NCBI RefSeq assembly: GCF_030247195.1
Contig: NC_080670.1
Span: forward strand, 213,392,546-213,456,545
Length of the DNA stretch: 64,000 bases
Direction: 5' to 3'
Source: Topomyia yanbarensis
Lineage: Eukaryota; Arthropoda; Insecta; Diptera; Culicidae
The notes below the pieces were generated by a model. The model had not been told where the DNA came from. It was given only the letters and a program-made list of their open reading frames with translations, and did not search any database. The position numbers and the translations under genes are program-made. Shown in pieces: positions 1-10,035 of this stretch. How positions within the stretch are numbered: the stretch's first letter is position 1; each line of letters opens with the position of its first letter.

Positions 1-91
1 ACAGCAAGGCATATTCGCGACCTAGACCGGCACCGGTAACGACCACCACTCGGCCATCGTAGCGCAGTTGATTCTCGTTAGCTGATACCAT
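1..91 (-). CDS. First coding exon of a short-chain dehydrogenase, likely peroxisomal multifunctional enzyme type 2 (partial)
   Basis: Read on the minus strand from the ATG at 91-89, the 30 visible residues begin MVSANENQLRYDGRVVVVTG and continue AGLGREYALL to the window edge. The stretch LRYDGRVVVVTGAG followed by LGREYALL is characteristic of the (3R)-hydroxyacyl-CoA dehydrogenase domain of peroxisomal MFE-2/HSD17B4, which works in peroxisomal beta-oxidation and binds NAD through a Rossmann fold. The ATG has A at -3. The usual glycine-rich TGxxxGxG cofactor loop is two residues short here (T-G-A-G-L-G); see findings. The rest of the gene lies outside the window. Another SDR member is possible but less likely. 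Confidence 0.75.
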   Translation of the reverse strand, partial: MVSANENQLRYDGRVVVVTGAGLGREYALL

Positions 92-519
92 TTTCTCTCC
101 GCACCCAAGCTGATTGACCTCTGGAATGAGCAAATTCGGCGCCGGGAAGCTTATTTGTTCACCAATAATCATAAAATTAATTTTAAAGAATTGAAGATTC
201 CAACCAGTTTATTTATAGTCACAATATTGTAACCATGGGTTACTGTTATTAGAAAAAAAATATAGCAACAGATTCGTCAGAGCTGCTAGTTTCATGAATA
301 TTTTAAGCAAACATCAAATTTGACATTTCCAGTTACCTGAGTCACTGAGGGGTAGTCAGATTTGAGATACAGTTTCGGAATGCAAGTGTCTAGTCGTGTC
401 GTTGTTTTAACCCTCCGGAAGTCGCGCTTATGGCCCACTGAACGAGCAGCCGCTGGTGCCCTAAGATGATTTCGGTAGATTTTCAGAGCAGCGTGCACTC
501 AGTGCACTAGCGCGACTGC
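92..519. other. Upstream region of the dehydrogenase exon, no gene seen
   Basis: AT-rich sequence that should hold the 5' UTR and promoter of the minus-strand dehydrogenase. A TATAAAT-like string lies on the minus strand at 211-217, about 120 bases upstream of the ATG, and could be a TATA box. No initiator could be fixed. A phrase CACTGAGGGGTAGT near 343-356 recurs near 10,590, suggesting that part of this stretch is a dispersed repeat. Confidence 0.3.
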
Positions 520-1960
520 CGGAAGGTTAAGTGCACTCAGCAGTTGCGCGTGCCAAAGCCGAAGAAGATAACGAAGAAACCGAAAAGCGACGGAGGATCT
601 GTTCCGGGTGCTACGGTATCGGATGTGATTCGGCAACAGCTTAAGGGAAGAAAGGATGATGAAGGAGAAAACGCTAGTCGAGCAGATGCAGCTACGGGCT
701 ATGCGGCTCAAGATGGAGATGGCGTGGAATGAGAAGCAGTTAAAAGCAGAGAAGGAGATGCGCGAGAAGCGGCTTGCTAATGAAAGAGAAATGCAGGAGC
801 AGGAACTGCTGTAGCGTCAGCTGGCAACCGAGCAAGAATTTCTGGAGAAGCAGGAACGCATTCTTGGGCAGGTGAACGACAGCAAGATGAGAATGCTAGT
901 CGACAATAGTAGCCAAGGACCAGACGGTGCAGGATTGGCTGTGCGAGCAGAAATCAGCCAGCAATTCGATATCTGGGGATAAACGAGGAGGCGTATGGCG
1001 AAAGACAAGAATCCATTGACGAGTGCGAAGGTTGGTCTAGATCAGATCAAGACGCCTCTGACTAGATCGAAGTCGATACCGAATGTGTCAGAAGAGGAAC
1101 CGGATACCGAGGAGAGCAACAATAGCGACCATGAAGAAAGGGGAAGCAAAATCTCGGCTGTTCCGTTTGGCGGTAATTCACTGGCAGGTCGATCTCGAGA
1201 CGGGTCGTGGCATCCATTTCGAAGGGTGACAGAGGATGAGCTTGTAGCACGGCAAGCGATGTCGAAACAGCTGCCGACTTTAAAGGGTGAGCCGGAAGTA
1301 TGGCCACTATTTATCAGTAGTTTCGAGTACATTAGTGCGGCCTGCGGTTTCACCAACCTGGACAATGTGAAGAGATTGCTGGACTCTCTGAAAGGTGGTT
1401 CGAAGTCACCTTGTGCTTCCGTATTCAGTACCGGACGGAGAACGCAAACCGGAGAAGCTGTGCAGGCTCCGCGAGCTGACCGACTGGAGACCTTTATTCA
1501 CTTCGGAATCACCGTGAAGCATGAACAACCCGATGCTAGTGCAGGAGCTGGTCGAGAAATTACCACCCAATTGCAAGCTAGATTGGGTCAGGTTCAAGCG
1601 TGGGAAGGTCGAGACTCCGCTGAGAATGTTTATCGATTTTTATCTATGGCCGATGGATATCAGCATGTTCTTCAGCGCTTCCATGGCCTTGGTGATCACA
1701 GTTACTTCCCCGTTTTGTCCACGAAATTATTTGAGTAGCTCTTCCGTTTGATGCTCGCACAAAAAGCTGGGGCCATGCTTCCATTTGACGTTCTCGCTTC
1801 AGAAGAAGAAAGGAGATGTTCTTAATGCCGGATCGGCTGCATCCGGCGGACACGAAATCCAACTTTTTCGTTCCGAGGTGAAGCTTGCTGGTACTATGAA
1901 AGCATCGGTCGCAGTTGCTTGATGCAAATCAAGCTGTCAAAAAACCCTGTATTCAACAGG
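520..1960 (+). pseudogene. BEL/Pao LTR-retrotransposon gag remnant
   Basis: Three broken open frames run in one direction. The first part (about 544-990) encodes a lysine- and glutamate-rich heptad-like stretch (MRLKMEMAWNEKQL, REKRLANEREMQEQ) typical of the coiled-coil N-terminal half of mosquito BEL/Pao Gag, and it is interrupted by stops. The 995-1738 frame contains ARQAMSKQLPTLKGEPEVWP, LFISSFEYISAACGFTN and LDNVKRLLDSLKG, the conserved Gag core of BEL/Pao elements (DUF1759-like). Past about 1395 the match moves to other frames, resuming at 1521 with MNNPMLVQELVEKLPP and KLDWVRFKRGK. No zinc knuckle, protease or polymerase follows, and I could not define LTRs. This is a dead fragment with at least two stops and frameshifts. 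Confidence 0.8.
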
Positions 1961-4900
1961 ATTGCTACGATTGGTGGATTCACCACCAGGTGGCGGGGAT
2001 AATTAAGGCCCCCTAGAGCCAGGCTCTAAGTGGACGTGTTAAATGTTGTCAGTACTGAATGGCGCAGGTCATGGCACAGTCTGAATGCGACTTCCGTAAG
2101 CCTCCGCTCCATTTTCACCCTCAGGTAAAGTTTCTACCTCTTGAAGATCGAGGCGTACAGCAATACATGTGAAGTCAACGACAGCGATATTAAGTTGGAG
2201 CAGTGCTTTTTCTTGGATGCAAGAGCAAAGACTATTATTTCTGTGTTTTTGAGACAATGCACACTAGATTGAGTTTACTTTGCTCGATTGTTGCTCTGTC
2301 ACGGGCAGAAGTAGAAATTAGGCTGAAATTTTTAATTTAAATGTGCGCACGGAATTTTTCTATTCTAAAGCTTTCCTAAAATGTATCAATTTATTCTGTA
2401 GTTTGTCCAAAATTTAAATCTAAATTTTATTCAGAGCTTCGTCTCATCAGTATTTGGTGACAAGCCATTTTTTGGGCTATAAATTATAAACCTTCATAGA
2501 GAAGAAACTAGTATTTTTACTAAAACTATTGAATCCACTGCAATTTTTGCTCTACAAGACACGTTACTTTGCGGTGATTAGGCTAGACCGCCAATTCCCA
2601 CTAAAACATACAGAAACAGTATGGTTTTCAAATGCCTTTTCACATTACTACAGCACTAATCTCTTTCATTTATTACCCGCAGACACGACAATAGAATTCC
2701 GCACTACACCTACAACAAGACATAACTGAGAAAACATACCATTTTCTGTTCTCGATTCGAAGAAATTCACGGAAGAAACTAAGTTCTCAATTAAGGAACA
2801 CGAAATTCCACTCAAGCCTCCCTATAGTCTCGATAACTATGCTGGTTAGTGCCGGCATGTCACAGAAAATCAGACTTCACAATGTCCTCTTCAATCTATC
2901 CCCGTACTAGCTTAGAACAAAACATCTCTTTTGTCTGTGGTGGAAATTAGTACCTATATGTCACCACCATGTCGCCCATTAAGGTGTGAATTATGGAACC
3001 AGTCTGCGCCGTCGTATCCTTCCGACCCGTACATATTACAGCAAGCAAGCAAGCGGTTCCGGACTGAATTGAATTCCTGCCTCTTGAGGGCAAAATGGTG
3101 CGCAATTAATCATCTTCTCTCCCTTTCACCCCTACGCGCTTCGGCCATGATAACTAGCCCCGGAGAGCAAGCGGGTTCATTTTGCGACTTAATTGGAAGC
3201 TCACCTCCCACAAGCTGTGACATGCCGTAAAGGTTGGACGGCATTCGAAATGAAATTCGCCACCCAAATGTATGCAAACAGTGCTGGAATTTACTCGCTC
3301 TCACTCCGTCGTTTTTGGCATCGACGACAAAGTCACAAAGCAAACCATGACAACGCGGTATCGCGGCAAAACTTCCCCGCCAGACTTCCAGTCTGGTAAA
3401 CACGGACAATGGTTTTACCCTGTGCAACCGTGTCATGGCATGCTACGGTATTCCACGAAACGAAACACACACACTAGAGCTAGAACAGGGAAACAGGGAC
3501 GACGGGTTCTATTTTCAGCCCCGTATTCAACCGCTGGCCGCCATGATGCTTCTAATTACAAATCCATCCGTCATTCGACTGATTCTTCGATTCCAAATCC
3601 AGGATCGTGTTTCGCACGGTTTGCCTCGATACAGGCGATACGACGGTGTGGAATGGACAATGAACGGAACCTGAAGGAAGTTTGTCCTATGTCAGTCCCT
3701 CATTATTACCGATTTAGTGAACTGAGTTCGTTCGAGCATAGTATAGGGGGGTTGTGCGTCCCCTTTACTCTACTCAACCAACTTTCCTCATACTAAATTG
3801 ATTGTGGAGATTGTTTTGATAGGAAATTCGTACCCGCGTTAGGTAGCGTCTGCCGCCTAGGAAAATTGTCAATCTGGTTGAGTAGGACGGTATGTTGTTT
3901 CACGGAACATATTAAATTTTTGTAGATGTTTTTAATTATTTGTTAGAGGTAGAATAATAGGAACAAATTCATCGTTTTCGAAGTGAACAAAAAGCTGAAC
4001 TATTCAAAGATAAAGCTTTTTAATCGGCAGCTTCAAAATGCTTGCCGAACAAGCTATTTTTGTTGTAAACTTTGATCTATTGTTCAAAGTTTCTTCCCAA
4101 CTTACTAAATTACCAATGAATAGGCATCTTTTCAATGACAACAAATTCACCCTGTTGTGAGTTTTAAACAAATGGAAACCACTTAATTATAACCAGTGAA
4201 CAACCCACCGTTCCGAAACATGAGCCCGCACCGGTAACTTTTCCTTATCAAATCACTTCTAGTGGTGGTGGTGGTGGTACTTTTACCCGCAAGATCACTT
4301 TTATGAAGTATCGCTTTCCCTCCTAGCTTGCCCCGGGTCCCACCAAAAACCGGGACATCGTTAAACTATTGTTCACAGTTCCGTCACAGTTAAACGTGCA
4401 AAGTAGGCGGTGGCGGCGGAGAGTTCGTTTGTTTACCCAAACAGTTGTTAACGAGGCTTAGACTTAATTGTTTTCTGTCGCCCTGTTACCCTACCTGAGA
4501 AACCCTAGGCTACACGACGGCGATCTTCTTTGACTTTCTTCGCTGCTCTTGTTTGTTTTCAAAGCCCCGCAAAATTTCCGCCCACTCTCGATGGAAGCTG
4601 ACAGACAAGCAGCAGCTGCTGCCTGCCAACCAACCCAGCCACCCACAATCTGTCCGTCCGTTTGTTTACACTGTTCGCGGAATATGACGCGACCCACGCT
4701 CTCTCGCTTTTCCAGTGTGTCGGTTAATGGATAGTATCTATAGGTAGATATCGCGGCCTACTGCTGCTGCTCTGTTGTAATTGCTTTTCGGCAAACTAAT
4801 TAAAATGTCTGACAGACAGCCCATGGAAGTCCAAGAAGTGCCGGTTTCGCTTGCCTGCCTACTTCGATCAGCAGCGTTTATGAGAAGAGTTTGCTGTTCC

Positions 4901-5309
4901 TGGGGTGGGTGTGGAGGTAGTAAGTAGGTAGGGAAAATAATTGTGAACCATCGGAAGCGTTTCGGCTGATGAAATCGGATCGGAATCCCTATTAAGTAGG
5001 AAAGGTGAACGGGGGATGTTTTGGCGTTGTCGATTCGAATTGTTATGCGTTTGATTGGATTTTCGCTTCCGGAAATTTTCTGTTTTGTTCGGATTCTGAG
5101 AATTTTCCCCGTTCTGTATTCGCGTTTCCGATTGCTTCCTTATTAGCGGTAGGATAATAGAGTTAATCAATCCAGGTAAGGTTAAAGATATGCAGTGGAG
5201 TAGCTAAGCGGGATTTTTTTAGGTTTTTCTGCCTTCTACCACGTTCACAAATCAAAATACAGATGAAGAAGAGGCTTTGAATACTAAGCGAATTAGAAAC
5301 TAAAATCTT
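1961..5309. other. Long stretch without a recognisable gene
   Basis: Open frames here are short and resemble no family I know. Part of the left end may belong to the degraded BEL/Pao element. A GGT trinucleotide run lies at 4262-4278. The sequence from about 3.0 to 5.2 kb is less AT-rich and shows no internal repetition, so it may be single-copy intergenic or intronic DNA. Confidence 0.4.
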
Positions 5310-5398
5310 AATTTGCTTAGACTATTTAATGCTGCAAAGCATTGCAAATCGATGGCAACACCGTCGTTCTCAACTTTGTGAGCGGGCATGTAGACTCG
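5310..5398 (-). pseudogene. Gag (ORF1) fragment, 3' part, split by an RTE insertion
   Basis: On the minus strand this reads YRVYMPAHKVENDGVAIDL, which belongs with the fragment at 6591-6680. The phrase Y-x-V-Y-[MV]-P-A-x-x-V-E-x-D-G-V recurs in the gag fragments at 9.3, 43.5, 45.9, 57.6 and 61.5 kb. It matches an ORF1/Gag-like protein of mosquito non-LTR retrotransposons. The fragment is only about 90 bases long before the RTE junction. Its right end, 5388-5398, is one copy of the target duplication. Confidence 0.65.
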
Positions 5399-6576
5399 CT
5401 CTTCGTCAAGTACTGCAGAAATGCCGCGAGTACAATGTGCCCACACATCATTTGTTCATCGACTTCAAAGCCGCATACGACACTATCGATCGAGATCAGC
5501 TGTGGCAGATTATGCACGAGTACGGATTCCCGGACAAACTGACGCGATTAGTGAAGGCGACGATGGATCGGGTGATGTGCGTAGTACGTGTCTCAGGGAC
5601 GCTCTCGAGTCCCTTCGAATCACGCAGAGGGTTACGGCAAGGTGATGGTCTCTCGTGTCTGTTATTCAACATCGCGCTGGAAGGTGTAATAAGAAGAGCA
5701 GGGATCGACACGAGTGGTACGATTTTCACAAAGTCCGTTCAGCTACTTGGCTTCGCCGATGACGTTGATATTATTGAACGAAACTTTGAGAAGATGGAGG
5801 AAGCCTACATCAGACTGAAAAGAGAAGCCAAGCGCGTCGGACTTGCCATCAACACGTCGAAGACAAAGTACATGATAGGAAGAGGTTCACGAGAAGAGAA
5901 TGAGAACCGCCTGCTTCGAGTTTGCATCGGTGGCGACGAAATCGAGGCGGTTGAAGAGTTCGTGTACTTGGGCTCACTGGTGATCGCCGACAATGATACC
6001 AGCAGAGAGATTCGTAGACGCATCGTGGCAGGAAATCGTGCTTACTTTGGCCTCCGCAAGACACTTCGGTCGAACAGAGTTCGCCGTCGTACGAAGTTGA
6101 CCATCTACAAGACGCTGATTAGACCGGTAGTTCTCTACGGGCACGAGACCTGGACCATGCTCGTGCAGGACCAACGCGCACTTGGTGTCTTCGAACGGAA
6201 AGTGCTGCGTACCATCTACGGTGGACAGCAGATGGAAGACGGCACATGGAGACGGCGAATGAACCATGAGTTGCATCAGCTGTTGGGGGAGCCACCCATC
6301 TGTCATACCGCGAAAATCGGACGACTACGGTGGGCCGGGCACGTAGCCAGAATGTCGGACAATAGCCCGGTGAAAACGGTTCTCAATTGCAATCCGACCG
6401 GTACAAGAAGACGTGGCGCGCAGCGAGCACGATGGATCGACCAGGTGGAAGACGGGTTAGCGGACCCTTCGCAGACTGCGTGGCTGGCGACGCGCGGCCA
6501 TGGACCGAGTGGAATGGAGGAATCTTTTGTATACGGCACAGGCCACTTCGGCCTTAAACTGTTAATAAATAAATAA
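5399..6576 (+). pseudogene. RTE-clade reverse transcriptase (truncated, C-terminal frameshift)
   Basis: One uninterrupted frame encodes the palm and thumb of a non-LTR reverse transcriptase. Motif A is LFIDFKAAYDTIDR (nt about 5452), motif B is RRGLRQGDGLSCLLFNIALE (about 5623), and motif C is LGFADDVDII (about 5746) with both catalytic aspartates present. It continues with the RTE-specific thumb phrases LINTSKTKYM-like AINTSKTKYM, EFVYLGSLVIADNDTSREI, RPVVLYGHETWTM and RLRWAGHVARM. Near 6490 the family C-terminus (DRVEWRNLL) is in another frame, so a one-base indel replaces the last 25 or so residues. The fingers and the AP endonuclease are absent, so the copy cannot be autonomous. Confidence 0.88.
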
Positions 6577-6590
6577 ATAAATTAATAAAA
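5399..6590 (+). mobile_element. 5'-truncated RTE-clade non-LTR retrotransposon with 11-bp target duplication
   Basis: The insertion starts inside the reverse transcriptase domain and ends in an AATAAATAAATAAA-type tail (about 6560-6590), as is usual for RTE elements. The flanks are ATGTAGACTCG at 5388-5398 and ATGTGGACTCG at 6591-6601, an 11-bp target-site duplication with one mismatch. Removing the insert rejoins the older gag fragment in line with the uninterrupted copies near 7.1 and 61.5 kb. The length (about 1.2 kb) implies loss of the endonuclease and N-terminal RT by incomplete reverse transcription. JAM1-like RTE elements of mosquitoes are the nearest group I can name. Confidence 0.85.
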
Positions 6591-6680
6591 ATGTGGACTC
6601 GGTAGTCCTTCGCAAAAAAGGGTTTCACCAGTAACGTCACTTGCTTGCTTTAGACAAAATATTACAAGTTTTCATCTGAA
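6591..6680 (-). pseudogene. Gag (ORF1) fragment, 5' part, other side of the RTE insertion
   Basis: This is the continuation of the 5310-5398 fragment beyond the RTE. On the minus strand it reads LKQASDVTGETLF in one frame and then FAKDYR in the next, matching LKQANAIAG...KKYGIYV of the copy at 9.3 kb, with a frameshift between. It begins with the second copy of the 11-bp target duplication (6591-6601). Confidence 0.6.
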
Positions 6681-6921
6681 ACAAAAATAATCAGTTGAGT
6701 ATTTTTAAAAGTTTCGATCCATCAGAAATACATATAACGGTTGGTGAAGTATCATATCTTCAAAAAAAATCCTGTTGTATGATAAAGGCGAGGTGAATTC
6801 CTTAATAAATCGGTTGCACGTGAGTCTCCTGGAACAATCACCTTCAAACATCTGTCTTTGAATGTATTGCAGACACTTCTCCAGTGCAGCTGTTCATTCT
6901 TTAAACTTGAAGTCTTACCAG

Positions 6922-7185
6922 TTAGCAGACACTTAACTTTACATTCACCACGGCATATTCGTTGACTGTGCTGATGGCACTGACAAATGCCGCTATTTTC
7001 AACAATTTCATTTTACCCGCGCAGGTCCGCAGCGTGCTGTTGATCGGGTAGGCGCGCCTTATTGCTATGACGGCACCGTAGGTCTCAACTTTTTGTGCGG
7101 GCATGTAGACCCGGTAGTCCTTTACAAAAACAGGTTTCACCAGTAACTTAATTTGCTTGCTGTAGACAGAATATCATAATTCTGA
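6922..7185 (-). pseudogene. Gag (ORF1) fragment of a mosquito non-LTR element
   Basis: On the minus strand a frame includes VKDYRVYMPAQKVETYGAVI, the same conserved phrase as in the other gag fragments here, preceded out of frame by LQQAN and VTGETCF. Nucleotides 7085-7190 align closely with 5375-5398 plus 6601-6670 and with 61,490-61,590. The open frame runs on through 6922 without the expected downstream Gag motifs, so the rest may be unrelated sequence. No start codon or zinc knuckle is visible. Confidence 0.6.
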
Positions 7186-7199
7186 GCTTTCCTGGGCGA

Positions 7200-7340
7200 A
7201 TTCAATGGCGGAATGGTTAACGCACTCAACTAGAGACTAGAAGATCGCAGGTTCGATTCCTGCTTGAGGACATATCCTTTCCCAGTATGTTCAATAAAAG
7301 GGTGAATTTTCACCGTAGCTTCATTCTCACCGTTTCGGTC
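7200..7340 (+). mobile_element. tRNA-derived SINE head with pol III promoter boxes
   Basis: TGGCGGAATGG at about 7206 resembles an A box and GGTTCGATTCC at about 7251 is a perfect B box. The spacing, about 45 bases, fits a tRNA-type internal RNA polymerase III promoter. The flanking bases (ending CTTGAGGAC) have no matching 5' acceptor strand and the anticodon arm pairs poorly, so this is a SINE or tRNA fossil and not a functional tRNA. A 3' boundary could not be fixed. Confidence 0.5.
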
Positions 7341-7449
7341 AATTTCTTTTGAATTTATTCTACTAACTAATACCTACCGAGTAACTTTATCCCTCGACAT
7401 TGGAAGCGAGTGAGTGTGATTGCTATTTCCATTGACAAAAGTGGGTAAG

Positions 7450-8590
7450 CTCCGATCACAACTTCTATCGTCCGATTGCAATGCCGTCAATTTGGCTTCC
7501 GCAAAGGCAAATGATGGACTTGTTTTGTTTTCGATTGAAATGGCCTATGCTGGTAAAGAGTGTTACGATCCAAAATTGGTCAAACAAGAACTCTAACCAC
7601 TTGATGGAAAGTGTCAACCTTGTCTGTAGATAGGATCTAGGACATTGATCTGCAGAAACATTTTCTCGACGTCGGATACAGGCATAACCTGTTTGGTCAG
7701 ACATGATCGTGAACTTACCCAACATTGTTGAGCAATCGAAAACCATGCGAACCTTGATTTCTTGACCAATAATGGGTTGACTGATCCCGTAAAAACGTTG
7801 TCGACTTATCTTGTGTGCTCCAGTGGTAGATATTCCTCCATGAAGGTATAATACTTATTGCTTTTTGATGAACCACTTGTCAGCCTTTGTTCCGTTCGAT
7901 GAAGACGTCGCATTGTGGTGTCCTGTGACTCGCTCAACCTTGAAAGTACGACTTCATTCTTGTGCAAAAGATCGTCTGAATTCCTTTTTAATTGTATGTA
8001 GAAACTGCTCTTCGACGTGTTTCTCCTCCAGTGAGAGAGTTACTCTACCTCCTCATAAGTTTCGTTTGCAAACTATATACGTCCAATCACGGACTCGCTG
8101 AGTGTCGGTAGCCTTTACCCAATTGTTCAACAGGTTACGGACGATTCGATTCCCTCGAACAATACAGGATCGGCTAGCTGACTACCACCCATTGTTTTCC
8201 ATCAATTCATATTGATGTGATAGTTGACCGTTACCTTGGGTAAACCTAGTAAACCTAACTCTCGAGAAAAGCCAGATACTCGTGGCCGTATTACCGCACA
8301 TAATCTGTACTTAACCTCGGTCCCCGGCAGTACTGTTTTGAGTTGCTATATATCCACGTGATTAGCTGAAACCTGTATCTGCTGACTCAACTGCTCTGTG
8401 ATAAAGTTGCTTTCGGAAACCGTATCTAGAAAAAAGCGAGTAGGAAACCGATTACCTTCATCGTTCTCAATCACGACGACTGCTCTAGCCAACCTCAGAG
8501 GAATATTAGTAAGCTTCGCCAGACATCAAGATGTCAGTGGCATTCGTACGGTGACTCTCGGACCACTTGGACACTCTTTTTAGTTCATAC
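7450..8590 (-). pseudogene. BEL/Pao pol remnant: aspartic protease then reverse transcriptase N-terminus
   Basis: Reading leftwards from about 8585, one frame gives ARAVVVIENDEGNRFPTRFF then LDTVSESNFITEQLSQQ. This is the BEL/Pao protease, where the catalytic D-[ST]-G-[AS] box has decayed to D-T-V-S. About 400 bases on come the pre-RT phrases LSLEEKHVEEQF and MEEYL, then VRMVFDCSTMLGK (about 7745) and DVEKMFLQINV (about 7665) in separate frames, which correspond to RVVFDAA and the first RT motif (ADIEKMFLQI type) of Pao elements. Multiple stops and frameshifts are present. It runs opposite to the gag remnant at 0.5-2 kb, so it is a different copy. Confidence 0.72.
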
Positions 8591-8642
8591 AGCGCGACGC
8601 TATATCGTATAGTGCAAAGCTTGCCAATATGCTTCTAAGTTA

Positions 8643-8887
8643 GGGATCATCCATAGTATTATATGGGGGAGTATTGTATTTTGTGATGATGTGTGACGAC
8701 AGGGGGGGAGGGGGTAGGGGGTCATGTCAAACTACGTAGCTTTTTTTTAAAAGGGGAATAACTAACATCGTTTTTTTAATTTTACGGGAACAAGGGGGGG
8801 GGAGAATTTGTTTGTGACAAAATGCTACGATGGGGGAGGGGGTGTTAAAAATCACTCAAAAATGCTACGTCATTTATGGATCGTCCC
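8643..8887. mobile_element. MITE with 3-bp TTA target duplication
   Basis: The ends are inverted: GGGATCATCCATA at 8643-8655 and TATGGATCGTCCC at 8875-8887 (reverse complement GGGACGATCCATA, two mismatches). Both flanks are TTA (8640-8642 and 8888-8890). A 3-bp TWA-type duplication fits the PIF/Harbinger superfamily. The interior is rich in poly-G runs and repeats the phrase AATGCTACG. Elements ending in GGGA-CATCCATAAAT are common in insect genomes. There is no coding capacity. Confidence 0.65.
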
Positions 8888-9079
8888 TTATCTTTTATGA
8901 TCTTCACCTCTTAGAAGTTTTGACATATTTTGGTTTTTTTGCCGTGTATGAATGACCGCTATTCGAGCGTAGAGCAGTAGAGCAACTTCTTTTCTTTGTA
9001 AGTCGTCTGATAGCCGTAACGTGCCGCTATTATGTTTCCTTCCCCATTTTTGTTGTCATGCACCGAGCTATAGGCCCGC

Positions 9080-9630
9080 GCAAAAATGACTTCCCTTCAC
9101 GAAGATTCGCCTCAAGGTGACATAGGTGTCGAAACAAAATTGACTTTCCGGCTGAAACAATATCCATGCTCCTCAACCGGGCTCTCCGAGACCTTTCTTC
9201 GGTCCAAAGACAAATAAACTTTAAATCTATTGAAGTTTTCTCGAGTTCTGACGGAACGATATTCGACCGTGGCAGAAAGATCGAAAATTCGCCCTGATAA
9301 GCTTAGTCTGAAGCAGGCAAATGCTATTGCCGGCTACGGGCCTTTTACGAAGAAGTACGGAATCTACGTACTAGCAAAGCAAATCGAAATCGATGGTGTG
9401 TTTTCCGATTCGAGTTTGAGTTGGGCGTATCTGCTGAAACACGAGGTTGGCTGTTTTGAAAAAAGGAAGAAGATCTATGTCAACTGCACCGGATCTGCTC
9501 TGCCAATCTGTGACGAGGTTCGTCTGTCTGTTCACCGCATTAATGGCGAACTGTGGTAAATGCAGTGGGAATCATGTGGATGGCTCCTGTGGAAGGGATA
9601 TCGAAAAGGGGTGTCTACTGTGGGAGCAGG
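9080..9630 (+). pseudogene. Gag (ORF1) pseudogene of a mosquito non-LTR retrotransposon
   Basis: The frame at 9230-9559 reads RVLTERYSTVAERSKIRPDK, LKQANAIAGYGPFTKKYGIY and VLAKQIEIDGV, the conserved mid-region of this Gag family. After a frameshift near 9450-9560 it continues NCGKCSGNHVDGSC, a CX2CX3HX4C zinc knuckle that should bind nucleic acid. Upstream, about 9080-9220, further family-like text (PRAKMTSLHEDSPQG) appears out of frame. Partner ORF2 (endonuclease/RT) is absent on both sides. It is a decayed copy with at least two frameshifts. I cannot assign the clade from ORF1 alone. Confidence 0.7.
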
Positions 9631-9659
9631 GCAGGAAAATTTCGAAAAATGAATTGATT

Positions 9660-10035
9660 GCTGTTCGAAGCTTCACGAAGCACCTTCTCCAGCATACCAC
9701 ATGCAATCGATGAGTTTGACACAATCGCTGCGAACATTTAGGGGTAAAACTTATCTCTGCTCGGACGAAGCGAGCTTCGCATCTAGTTCGCTCTTTACAA
9801 TGTTCGAAAAAGTTCACATTAACCTTAGAAGCACACATCGTCGAACACGAGGTAAGCTCTTGGCTCGTGGTTTTTGCGTTTTTGGAACATTTCCACAGAG
9901 TTTCGAAGCGATATTCGGTGAACACATATAAAGCGAATGCCTCGTTTATTTGAGAATCGCGAACATCGAAGTTTTATATCGCTTCAAGCATCAGCATCAT
10001 GAGGCCACCGCGAACATGTACGCTACGTGACTATC
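9660..10035 (+). repeat. Dispersed repeat, copy 1 (inverted partner at 12,945-13,450)
   Basis: Phrases such as GACGAACACGAG and TTCGAAGCGATATTCG here match the reverse strand of 12.95-13.45 kb over several hundred bases at moderate identity. In both copies a frame encodes a similar peptide (RRTRGKLLARGFCVF here, RRTRAKLLVRVIDIF there), so the source was probably coding transposon DNA. I cannot name the family. Confidence 0.5.

Noticed and set aside
7200..7280. Functional tRNA gene
   Set aside because: The B box is perfect, but there is no 5' acceptor strand to pair with the 3' end and the anticodon arm is poor, so a SINE or fossil is more likely.
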